Below are positions 1 through 6,023 of a stretch of 7,907 nucleotides of DNA, in pieces. How positions within the stretch are numbered: the stretch's first letter is position 1; each line of letters opens with the position of its first letter. The position numbers and the translations under genes are program-made. Where the stretch lies: assembly GCA_030693105.1 (NCBI GenBank), contig JAUYBK010000182.1:1-7907 (forward strand), read 5' to 3'. The notes under the pieces are model-generated. The model was not told the origin of the DNA. It searched no databases and saw nothing but the letters and a program-made list of their open reading frames with translations. This DNA is from Methanobacteriaceae archaeon (GTDB lineage Archaea; Methanobacteriota; Methanobacteria; Methanobacteriales; Methanobacteriaceae).

Positions 1-297
1 GCAGATGCAGGAATCCATTATGAAGTGATACTTGGACTTCAGTATCATCTTTTTTAAGACCTGGCTGGGAAGTACAGTCTCTTCTGTTACTTCAATATCT
101 TTATCCAATTTAACGTCGAGGGAGGTAACCGCGCCGTCCCGGGGAATTACCTGTATGTCATCCCCTTCAAAAAACAGTTTATCCACCATCCCTGCCAGAG
201 GAGGTACTTTTCTACAAAGTTTAGCCAGACTAAAGCGGGTGTTAAAGGTAGACTTAATAACCCGGACACTGATGTCTGAAAAGGTGATCTTTGCCAT
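1..297 (-). CDS. Probable cysteine-cluster (Fe-S) protein, N-terminal 99 residues, cut by window edge
   Basis: The reverse strand reads openly from an ATG at 297 to the window edge, giving MAKITFSDISVRVIKS and ending in HFIMDSCIC, so the first two cysteines of a likely Cys-rich motif lie at the very edge. I associate the 'HFIM-SCIC' segment with methanogen proteins annotated as 4Fe-4S binding, but the rest of the cluster motif is outside the window, so the function is a guess. The start at 297 is preferred over an in-frame ATG at 309 because GGAG (304-307) sits 6 bases before it; a TAA directly precedes 309. No signal peptide or membrane segment is visible. The gene lies 74 bp downstream of the glycosylase gene on the same strand and may be co-transcribed with it. 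Confidence 0.6.
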   Translation of the reverse strand, partial: MAKITFSDISVRVIKSTFNTRFSLAKLCRKVPPLAGMVDKLFFEGDDIQVIPRDGAVTSLDVKLDKDIEVTEETVLPSQVLKKMILKSKYHFIMDSCIC

Positions 298-371
298 TTT
301 TTTCTCCATTTACTCTTAGGTGAGAATCTATACCGGCGTTAGAATCCATAATAATTCCTATCTAATGATTC

Positions 372-1067
372 TTAAATCAGCAGAGTATCTTCTCGGTACG
401 GCCTTTTCTGATAATATCTTTTGGCATGCTCTACAATCAGGGCATGATACTCCTGGTAGAGCGGAAATTCCCGGGGTAGACTGTCTTCAAAGAGATTTTT
501 AACCTTCAGGTAATTATCTTTCTCGTCAATAATCTCCAGGTGACTGAATATCCTCTTAGTATATGTGTCTACCACGAATTCCGCCTGTTTATAAGCATAT
601 AAAAGTATGGAATCGGCAGTCTCATTCCCCACCCCCTTAACCTTTAGAAGCTCCTTACGGGTGGGAACTCCATCTTTTAGGGATAGGAAAAAGCGGCTGA
701 TATTTTTTAAATACCGAGATTTCTGGTTTAGAAATCCAGCCGGACGTATCGCTTCTTTTAAGGTATTATCGTCTAGAGATAATAATTTCTCAGGGAAATT
801 AGCGTCCAACTCTTTTAGGTTCCACAATGCCTTTTCAGCCGAAGTCCAGGCCGTGTTCTGGGTTAAAATGGCCCCCAAAATTATTTCAAATTGTTGCTTA
901 GGATTTTCTGGTAAATCATAGTTAAGAGGATGATAACCGTGAGTAGAACCCGTTTTTGTGGGATTTCCACCTTCCAAGTCCATCAAAGGCCACCAGCCCT
1001 GAGGCCCGTAAAGATGGTAGAGTGTATAGTATATGTGGATTAAGGGATCTTTTCTATCTCCACTCAT
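372..1067 (-). CDS. MagIII-like HhH-GPD DNA glycosylase (endonuclease III superfamily), likely 3-methyladenine glycosylase
   Basis: This 231-residue protein has the endonuclease III fold signature: an LTQNT segment (68-72), a 'RPAGFLNQK' segment (108-116) and the helix-hairpin-helix GVGNETAD (145-152), followed by the catalytic aspartate D167 in VVDTY. The lysine used by bifunctional endonuclease III (GVGxKTA) is replaced by E149, and the C-terminus has no cysteines, so no 4Fe-4S cluster. Both traits, and the 'QNT / RPxGF / GxGxExADxIL' pattern, match my memory of Helicobacter MagIII, a monofunctional glycosylase that removes 3-methyladenine. The expected role is therefore base excision of alkylated bases without lyase activity. 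No Shine-Dalgarno sequence precedes the ATG, and the shared TATA box is placed so that transcription would begin at about the start codon, suggesting a leaderless mRNA. The exact substrate is inferred; a uracil or mismatch glycosylase is the alternative. Confidence 0.85.
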   Translation of the reverse strand: MSGDRKDPLIHIYYTLYHLYGPQGWWPLMDLEGGNPTKTGSTHGYHPLNYDLPENPKQQFEIILGAILTQNTAWTSAEKALWNLKELDANFPEKLLSLDDNTLKEAIRPAGFLNQKSRYLKNISRFFLSLKDGVPTRKELLKVKGVGNETADSILLYAYKQAEFVVDTYTKRIFSHLEIIDEKDNYLKVKNLFEDSLPREFPLYQEYHALIVEHAKRYYQKRPYREDTLLI

Positions 1068-1085
1068 AATAATAAATAGCAGTGG

Positions 1086-1099
1086 ATATTATATAATAT
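1086..1099. promoter_or_regulatory. Palindromic TATA region shared by the divergent glycosylase and aroC genes
   Basis: ATATTATATAATAT is a perfect 14-bp palindrome centred at 1092/1093 in the 71-bp gap between two divergent genes. Using the usual archaeal distance of about 25-27 bases from TATA centre to start site, leftward transcription would begin near 1066 (the glycosylase ATG ends at 1067) and rightward transcription near 1119 (20 bases before the aroC ATG). One box may therefore serve both genes. The start sites are inferred, not observed. Confidence 0.5.
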
Positions 1100-1138
1100 A
1101 AAGGATTATCACGTTAATTTAAATAGAGGATGTTCTTT

Positions 1139-2230
1139 ATGTCAAAAAACACCACAGGAAACATGTTCCGGGTAACTACCTTCGGATCCAGCCATGGAAA
1201 AGCTTTAGGGGCAGTGGTAGACGGTTGTCCCGCGGGATTAGAACTTTCCAGGGAAGACCTACAAGCCGAGTTGGACCTGAGGAGACCGGGAACCAGCAAA
1301 ATAAGCAGTTCCCGGGAAGAAACCGATGAGGTAGAAATCTTATCCGGAATATTCCAAGGTAAAACCGACGGCACCCCCATTGCCGCAGTAGTTTACAATA
1401 AAGACGCCGATTCATCTGCTTACGAACCATTTAAGAATAAACCCCGACCAGGCCATGGAGATTACACCTGGACTGCCAAGTATGGCCACTATGACTACCG
1501 GGGAGGTGGCCGGGGAAGTGGAAGAGTAACAATCGGCCACGTAATAGGGGGAGCTGTGGCTAAAAAAATATTAGAACTCCTCCAAATTAGAGTAGTATCT
1601 CACGTAACTCAGATTGGAGAAATCAAGGCCAACCATGTGGCTTACAGTTTAGTAGAAGAATATTCCCAGGAAAATATCGTAAGATGTGCTGACCAGAAAA
1701 CAGCCCTTAAAATGGAAGAAGCCATACTGAAAGCTAAAGCCAAAGGAGACTCCCTGGGAGGTATCGTGGAAACTATAATATTTAACCCTCCCGCCGGGCT
1801 GGGAGAACCAGTCTTTGGCAAACTGGACGCCGACCTGGCACAGGCCCTAATGGGTATAGGTTCCGTCAAGGGGGTGGAAGTTGGTTTTGGTTTTGAACTG
1901 GCTAAATCCACTGCCAGCGTCACCAACGACGAATACTACTTCGAAAAAGACCAAGTCAGGACCACCACTAACACTTCCGGAGGTATAGTGGGAGGTATAT
2001 CTAATGGGATGCCTATTGTAGTTAGAATGGCGGTTAAACCCACCCCATCCATCAGCACCGTGCAAAAAACCGTGGATTTAAAAAAGAAAGAAGAAATAGA
2101 AATAAAAATTAAAGGACGCCACGACCCTTGCATCTGCCCCCGGGTAACGACAGTGGCCCAGGCCGCAGTGAACATGGTCTTAGCCGACCACCTTTTAAAG
2201 GGTGGTTTTATTCATCCCTGCCGGTTATAA
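1139..2230 (+). CDS. aroC: Chorismate synthase
   Basis: This enzyme converts 5-enolpyruvylshikimate-3-phosphate to chorismate, the last common step to aromatic amino acids, using reduced FMN in the cytoplasm. With the start at 1139 it is 363 residues, the normal length. All family blocks are present in order: FGSSHG (15-20, with the conserved His), RPGTSK, RPGHGDYTW and KYGHYDYRGGGRGSGR in the centre (FMN and substrate site), TNTSGGIVGGISNG, KPTPSI, and RHDPCICPR near the C-terminus. An in-frame ATG at 1130 abuts the GAGG at 1126-1129, whereas the ATG at 1139 has a workable 9-base spacing and gives the usual MSxNTxGxxFxVTTFG start. The gene is divergent from the glycosylase gene and appears monocistronic, with a hairpin and T-run behind it. 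No other shikimate-pathway gene is adjacent. Confidence 0.96.
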   Translation: MSKNTTGNMFRVTTFGSSHGKALGAVVDGCPAGLELSREDLQAELDLRRPGTSKISSSREETDEVEILSGIFQGKTDGTPIAAVVYNKDADSSAYEPFKNKPRPGHGDYTWTAKYGHYDYRGGGRGSGRVTIGHVIGGAVAKKILELLQIRVVSHVTQIGEIKANHVAYSLVEEYSQENIVRCADQKTALKMEEAILKAKAKGDSLGGIVETIIFNPPAGLGEPVFGKLDADLAQALMGIGSVKGVEVGFGFELAKSTASVTNDEYYFEKDQVRTTTNTSGGIVGGISNGMPIVVRMAVKPTPSISTVQKTVDLKKKEEIEIKIKGRHDPCICPRVTTVAQAAVNMVLADHLLKGGFIHPCRL

Positions 2231-2232
2231 CG

Positions 2233-2255
2233 GGGAGTTACACCATTCCCTTTTT
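2233..2255 (+). terminator. Short hairpin plus T5 behind aroC
   Basis: GGGA (2233-2236) can pair with TCCC (2247-2250), with an extra G-T pair, around a loop of about 8 bases. It is followed directly by five T residues (2251-2255). The element begins two bases after the aroC stop codon. Archaeal termination depends mainly on T-runs, so this is a plausible end of the aroC transcript, although the stem is weak. Confidence 0.45.
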
Positions 2256-2340
2256 AAAAATCTATAATGACTTATCAGGGTCGTCACTACCTTTCACCAT
2301 TATACCTATCATACTGCACTTAAGGCTCAACCGGAGTACA

Positions 2341-2530
2341 ACTTAGGGTGCCAGCGATAGTGGCGGCAGCAGCGGTGGGGCAGTGGCACTGGGCCCGGCA
2401 TATCCTAAGATCTTCTATGGCCAAGTGCGGCCTCCTTTATTTCTCCCGCGGAGAGGCGTTAAAAGTGATGTTTAACCCGGTTTTTCTGACGCTTGCGCGG
2501 CGGGCAAGAACTTGGAGAATCGTGCCACTG
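2341..2530. other. GC-rich structured island: candidate non-coding RNA or relic, strand undecided
   Basis: This stretch is much richer in G+C than the AT-rich DNA around it. CAGTGGCAC (2381-2389) pairs perfectly with GTGCCACTG (2522-2530), closing a domain that holds four consecutive perfect hairpins: GGCC/GGCC (2419-2432), TCTCC/GGAGA with a CGC loop (2442-2454), GTTAAA/TTTAAC (2458-2476) and CTTGC/GCAAG (2492-2508). A competing stem, GTGCCA (2348-2353) with TGGCAC (2384-2389), would exclude the closing stem. TATA-like sequence lies upstream on both strands (around 2298-2305 for plus, around 2590-2600 for minus). I do not recognise SRP RNA, RNase P RNA, tRNA or rRNA signatures. Spurious reading frames cross it on both strands. 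A decayed gene remains possible. Confidence 0.35.
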
Positions 2531-2803
2531 GAAGTGCTTAAAATTGACATATTCGTAGTTATAATACTCCTGACACATCAGAAGTCCTTGCTTATATGTT
2601 ATTCCACTATATATTACTATTTTTAGCCCCTTAGATTTTTCTCTCTAAACAAATGATTTTGCTTTTATTTTTATGTGTTTAGATGGGTATTTGTTATCTT
2701 ATTTCTAAAAATACATTTTTTTATTTGTTTTATAATAATATTGGGGCTTCTAAACCGTTAAATTTAAATATTGATGCTTACATATATTTATTTGGCGATA
2801 AAA

Positions 2804-3914
2804 ATGAAGCATCATTTAAATTACAGTAAAGAAGACCCGAATTATGATTTGTTATGGAAAATATTTAAAATTATAGGTTCCATAAAATTAAAAACGATAA
2901 TGGCTTTAAAAGGTGTTAAGAACATTAATATGATGATTTTATCAATTAAAATCATTTTTACAGCTATTTTCTTCAATACAACTGTTGAATTTGTTGTTAA
3001 AGATTTAAAAAGAGATAAAAAGTTGAGAAAATTTTTCGAAATAGAGGATGATGTTCCCGATGCGATTCAAGTTTCAGAATCTTTATCAAGATTTAAAGCC
3101 GATGCGTACATTAAAATTGTAAACAAGATATTAATGACAACAAAACCATTAAAAAGACGCGGAAAATTAACATTTATAGTTGATGCTACTCCAATAGACT
3201 TGGATTACAATACAAAACGTAAACATCGTTCAAAAAAATACCTAGAAAAACAAAATCTGAAATGGAATTATGCATCCTCTTATGGTTTTATATTGGATTT
3301 AAAGCAACAATAGTCATTGAATATGAATCTGCAATGCCTGTTGCCATTGTAATCCACGCTGGAGCACCACACGATTCCAAAATCTTCACGGAAATAATGG
3401 AAAACCTAAAAAAACGAAGAATAATCCGAAAAGGAGACACAATAATATTTGATAAAGGATATTACAGCTACCAGAACTATCAAATAGGTATTTCTAAATA
3501 CAAAATCGTTCCTTTGATTTTCCCCAAAGATGATTTCAAAATCCGAAAATTGGATGACAAATTAACCTATCCTCTACACGTATTTAACAATAAAAAAGCT
3601 GAAACAAAAGCTAAACAGATATACAACACCTTGAAAGAGATATTATTAGAAAAAATAAAGAATTGGAAACGATACAAACCCATACGTGGAAAAATCGAAG
3701 ACTTTTTCAAATTATGCAAATCAGGACTAAGTTTAAAAAAATTACACAAATATACACCCGAATCAGTGGAAAGAACCACCATACTAACTGTATTTTTAGC
3801 ACTCAAAAATCGTAGATTTTTGGTGCCCCCAAAACGAAGTTTTTGAGGGCAGGAATCATCACAACACTAGGTTACAACACCAAAACAGCCCAACAAAAAC
3901 TCTCAGAAACCTAA
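2804..3914 (+). pseudogene. DDE transposase pseudogene (IS4/ISM1-like), one frameshift and one 50-bp insertion
   Basis: The natural start is probably the ATG at 2804 (MKHHLNYSKEDPNYD); upstream in-frame codons are AT-rich leader. The first catalytic Asp is D127 in FIVDATPID. The frame then breaks at the T4 run 3286-3289: restoring one T gives YGFYIGFKATIV and joins the next frame, which contains the second Asp in IIFDKGYYSY (codon 3451) and the Glu in RGKIEDFFKLCK (codon 3697) with the Y-R-E-K spacing of IS4-type enzymes. At 3802 the frame is broken again by a 50-bp repeat that adds LKNRRFLVPPKRSF and a stop at 3844-3846. Skipping it, GCA at 3799 continues into GIITTLGYNTKTAQQKLSET and TAA at 3912-3914. 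The repaired protein would be about 353 residues. No transposition is expected from this copy. Confidence 0.88.
3802..3851. repeat. 50-bp double-hairpin element inserted in the transposase pseudogene
   Basis: The element contains AAAAATC-GTA-GATTTTT (3805-3821), a perfect 7-bp hairpin, and a second hairpin TGCCC...GGGCA (3824-3828 with 3847-3851) enclosing AAAAC-GAA-GTTTT (3831-3843). GCA occurs immediately before it (3799-3801) and as its last three bases (3849-3851), so a 3-bp duplication or ambiguous junction exists. Its deletion exactly restores the transposase frame and C-terminus. I have a recollection, unchecked, of similar AAAAATC-x-GATTTTT palindromes being dispersed in Methanobacteriales genomes. 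No other copy occurs in this window. Confidence 0.65.
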
Positions 3915-4040
3915 AAAAAACTAAGACCCTAAAAACCTTATAACCACTTATACAAAAAAATAGATAACCTAAACTCAATTATTACTCTTAAAAGTAAGAT
4001 CAGAACTTGATAAACTAGTAAACAAGCCCTAAACGAATAT

Positions 4041-4098
4041 TTTATATATAATCATAAATGATAAATAATTATAATTATAAATAATAGTAAATATTATT
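4041..4098 (+). promoter_or_regulatory. TATA box and palindromic leader upstream of the HTH-CBS regulator gene
   Basis: TTTATATATA at 4041-4050 is a good archaeal TATA box; the start site would fall near 4070-4075. Around and after it lie ATCAT-AA-ATGAT (4051-4062), the perfect 14-bp palindrome ATAATTATAATTAT (4065-4078), and AATAATA-GTAAA-TATTATT (4080-4098), all before the ribosome binding site. Their position over the expected start site suits operators for autoregulation by the HTH protein. The DNA is almost pure A+T, in which palindromes arise easily by chance. Confidence 0.4.
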
Positions 4099-4111
4099 CA
4101 AGGTGGTCTTA

Positions 4112-4993
4112 ATGTTAACTTCGGTCCAGAAGGAGATCTTGCAGAGTCTGATTAATTTATACCGCAAGGCGGGTGGAAAGTCCATTAAAGGCGAAGAAAT
4201 AGCAGAGATAATGAACCGCAATCCCGGTACTATCCGTAACCAGATGCAATCCCTCAGAAGTTTGGGGTTAGTTAAAGGTGTTCCAGGTCCAAGGGGTGGT
4301 TATAAACCGACCATTAAGGCGTATCATACTCTAAATATTCATGATTCAGATAAACAGACCCTGGTCCCTATATTTCGGGATGGTAAGAAGGTTAAGGACA
4401 TTACCGTGACAAAAATAGAGTTTACCAGTATACCCCATCCCGGGGAATGTGAAGCTGCTATTTGTGCCGTGGGCAACATAAAACAATTGGACCTGGGAGA
4501 TCGGGTTAGAATCGGACCCACTCCCGTGAATAAGTTGGTAATTGATGGTGAAGTGGTGGGTAGGGATGATATGGATAACATTTTACTTTTAGACACCACC
4601 GCCATCAGAAGTATACCAAAGAAAAAGGTTATAGATGCGGCTACTACCCGGTTAATTACTTTGAAAGGTACTTTGGCTATTAGGGATGCAGCAATACTTT
4701 TATCAGATAAAAAAATTGAAGGTGCTCCGGTAATGGATGAGGGCGCAATTTTGGGAATTTTAACCCTTAGCGACATTGCCCAGGCGCTAGCCGATGGTAA
4801 GGAGGATCTTAAAGTGAAGGACATTATGTCCATCCGTATCGTCACTGTAGAGGAAAATGTCATGATCGCCGAGGCCATTGAGATCATGAATAAAAACCAC
4901 ATTGGCCGGGTTATTGTGGTGGATGATACTGGTAATCCGGTCGGAATCGTCACCCGTACCGATCTTCTGGATAACATTGCTGGTCTCAAATAA
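4112..4993 (+). CDS. HTH-CBS transcriptional regulator
   Basis: This is a 293-residue probable DNA-binding regulator. Residues 1-70 form a winged helix (helix-turn-helix around IKGEEIAEIMNRNPGTIRNQ, wing near VPGPRGGYKP). Residues about 75-165 are a middle domain I cannot name, containing FTSIPHPGECEAAICAVG. Residues about 170-230 and 236-293 are two CBS domains, with GAPVMDEGAILGILTLSDI and IGRVIVVDD...GIVTRTDLL as their typical cores. CBS pairs bind adenine nucleotides or S-adenosylmethionine, so the protein probably senses a nucleotide-type ligand and controls transcription; the ligand and targets are unknown. The ATG at 4112 follows AGGTGGT (4101-4107); the GTG at 4103 lies inside that site and is rejected. 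A T8 run follows the stop. No membrane segments are seen. Confidence 0.85.
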   Translation: MLTSVQKEILQSLINLYRKAGGKSIKGEEIAEIMNRNPGTIRNQMQSLRSLGLVKGVPGPRGGYKPTIKAYHTLNIHDSDKQTLVPIFRDGKKVKDITVTKIEFTSIPHPGECEAAICAVGNIKQLDLGDRVRIGPTPVNKLVIDGEVVGRDDMDNILLLDTTAIRSIPKKKVIDAATTRLITLKGTLAIRDAAILLSDKKIEGAPVMDEGAILGILTLSDIAQALADGKEDLKVKDIMSIRIVTVEENVMIAEAIEIMNKNHIGRVIVVDDTGNPVGIVTRTDLLDNIAGLK

Positions 4994-5009
4994 AATTTAA
5001 TCACCATAA

Positions 5010-5017
5010 TTTTTTTT
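5010..5017 (+). terminator. T8 run behind the HTH-CBS regulator gene
   Basis: Eight consecutive T residues occur 17 bases after the stop codon. Archaeal RNA polymerase terminates at such oligo-T tracts, often without a strong hairpin. If functional, the dys gene needs its own promoter; TTTTAAATC (5038-5046) is a candidate TATA box but is close to the ribosome binding site. Confidence 0.4.
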
Positions 5018-5070
5018 ACAGATAACACTAACACTGGTTTTAAATCATATTTTTACGAGGTAGAGGAAAT

Positions 5071-5994
5071 TTGAAAGTTCGACAAATGAAGATCACAAAA
5101 AAAATGAGTGTCACGGAGCTTCTGGAGGAGATGGGAAAATCAGGAGCTTTAGGGGCAGGACGTATTTACCGGGCCACCCAATTAATGGCCGAAGTAATGG
5201 AAAACGAAGACACAACGATATTTTTAAGTGTAGCTGGACCAATGGTCCCCGGTGGCTTAAGGAAAATTATACGGGATCTAATTAACGATGGATATGTTCA
5301 GGCCCTCATCACCAGTGGGGCTAACCTCACCCATGACCTTCTGGAGGCTTTCGGTGGTGTTCACTACCGGGGAGTTCACCATGATGATGAAAAACTCTGT
5401 GAAATGGGAATGGGTAGGATAGGAGATATATATACTTGTTCAGAAGATTTTGAAGTCTTTGAAAAGAAAATAATTCCCATAATCTTTTCTATTTCAAAAA
5501 ATCATCACCACCTCACTATTAAGGAATTTATCAAACAGATTGGTCTGGCCTTAGATGATGATGAATCCATAATACGCACCGCGGCCTTAAAGGATGTGCC
5601 CATTTATGCCCCGGGGGTCATCGATAGCATGCTGGGTTTGCAGCTCTGGATGTTCACCCAGGAGAACCAGCTACATCTGGATGCAGTGGGGGATATGCAC
5701 CTATTATCTGACCAAGTATTCGAGGCGAATAAGCTTGCCACCATAATCCTGGGGGGAGGATTACCAAAACATTATGCGCTGGCTTCTAACCTCATTAAAG
5801 GAGGGGTTGACGCTGCCATCCAGGTAACAATGGACCGTAGTGAAACCGGAAGTATGGGGGGGGCCCCACTGGAGGAGGCCAAGTCATGGGCTAAGGCCCG
5901 GGCCGGTTCCAGCCTGGTGACTGTCATTGGTGATGCCACCATCATTTTCCCCCTAATGGTAGCCGGAGCAAGGGCTATAATTACCAGAGAATAA
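5071..5994 (+). CDS. dys: Deoxyhypusine synthase
   Basis: The enzyme transfers the aminobutyl group of spermidine to a lysine of the translation factor aIF5A, using NAD, as the first step of hypusine formation. It has 307 residues, typical for archaea. Visible family marks are AGPMVPGGL near the N-terminus, SGANLTHD (82-89, NAD binding), the acidic DDDESIIRTA segment, and GGGLPKH with K233 matching the lysine that forms the enzyme-substrate imine; the C-terminal GSMGGAPLEEAKSW is the other NAD/spermidine block. The TTG start at 5071 is chosen because the ribosome binding sites GAGGT (5057-5061) and GAGG (5063-5066) are correctly spaced for it and too far from the ATG at 5086. It lies 77 bp after the HTH-CBS gene and 29 bp before a membrane protein gene with its own good binding site, so the last two are probably co-transcribed. 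Confidence 0.96.
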   Translation: MKVRQMKITKKMSVTELLEEMGKSGALGAGRIYRATQLMAEVMENEDTTIFLSVAGPMVPGGLRKIIRDLINDGYVQALITSGANLTHDLLEAFGGVHYRGVHHDDEKLCEMGMGRIGDIYTCSEDFEVFEKKIIPIIFSISKNHHHLTIKEFIKQIGLALDDDESIIRTAALKDVPIYAPGVIDSMLGLQLWMFTQENQLHLDAVGDMHLLSDQVFEANKLATIILGGGLPKHYALASNLIKGGVDAAIQVTMDRSETGSMGGAPLEEAKSWAKARAGSSLVTVIGDATIIFPLMVAGARAIITRE

Positions 5995-6023
5995 ACTATT
6001 TTTTTGATGTTTAAGGAGTTTTA

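Larger units (their letters stand above)
2619..3979 (+). mobile_element. Degenerate AT-rich insertion sequence with DDE transposase, ends approximate
   Basis: A transposase reading frame (2804-3914) is embedded in DNA clearly more AT-rich than the flanking housekeeping genes, consistent with a separate origin. The termini are not certain. The limits given use a 7-bp direct repeat TATTACT at 2612-2618 and 3980-3986 as a possible target duplication, but the inner ends match each other poorly as inverted repeats. An alternative is the inverted match GTTATCT (2693-2699) with AGATAAC (3962-3968). The transposase resembles those of methanobacterial elements such as ISM1 of Methanobrevibacter smithii, by memory only. 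The transposase is broken in two places, so the copy cannot move on its own. It separates the GC-rich island from the HTH-CBS regulator gene. Confidence 0.6.

Noticed and set aside
1..502. Plus-strand frames at 32-319 and 320-502
   Set aside because: They lie opposite the minus-strand Fe-S-like gene and the glycosylase, have no ribosome binding sites, and show no family features.
2465..2489. Possible box C (GTGATG) and box D (CTGA) of a C/D guide RNA
   Set aside because: There is only one imperfect C and one D, 15 bases apart, with no C'/D' pair or terminal stem; this is too weak.
2341..2530. GTGCCAGC near 2348 resembling the 16S rRNA 515 region, and a minus-strand CAGAAAAACCGGGTTA resembling an RNase P motif
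   Set aside because: The matches stop after a few bases, the neighbouring conserved blocks of 16S or RNase P RNA are absent, and the flanks are AT-rich.
2348..2626. Plus-strand 92-residue frame starting GTG, across the GC-rich island
   Set aside because: There is no ribosome binding site, it has a biased composition without domain features, it runs into AT-rich IS DNA at its end, and it overlaps the alternative minus-strand frame. It is better explained by the GC-rich structure.
4339..5034. 231-residue minus-strand frame opposite the HTH-CBS gene
   Set aside because: It is a shadow of a clearly coding gene with recognised domains; its composition (Ser/Ile/Met rich) is that of an antisense translation.
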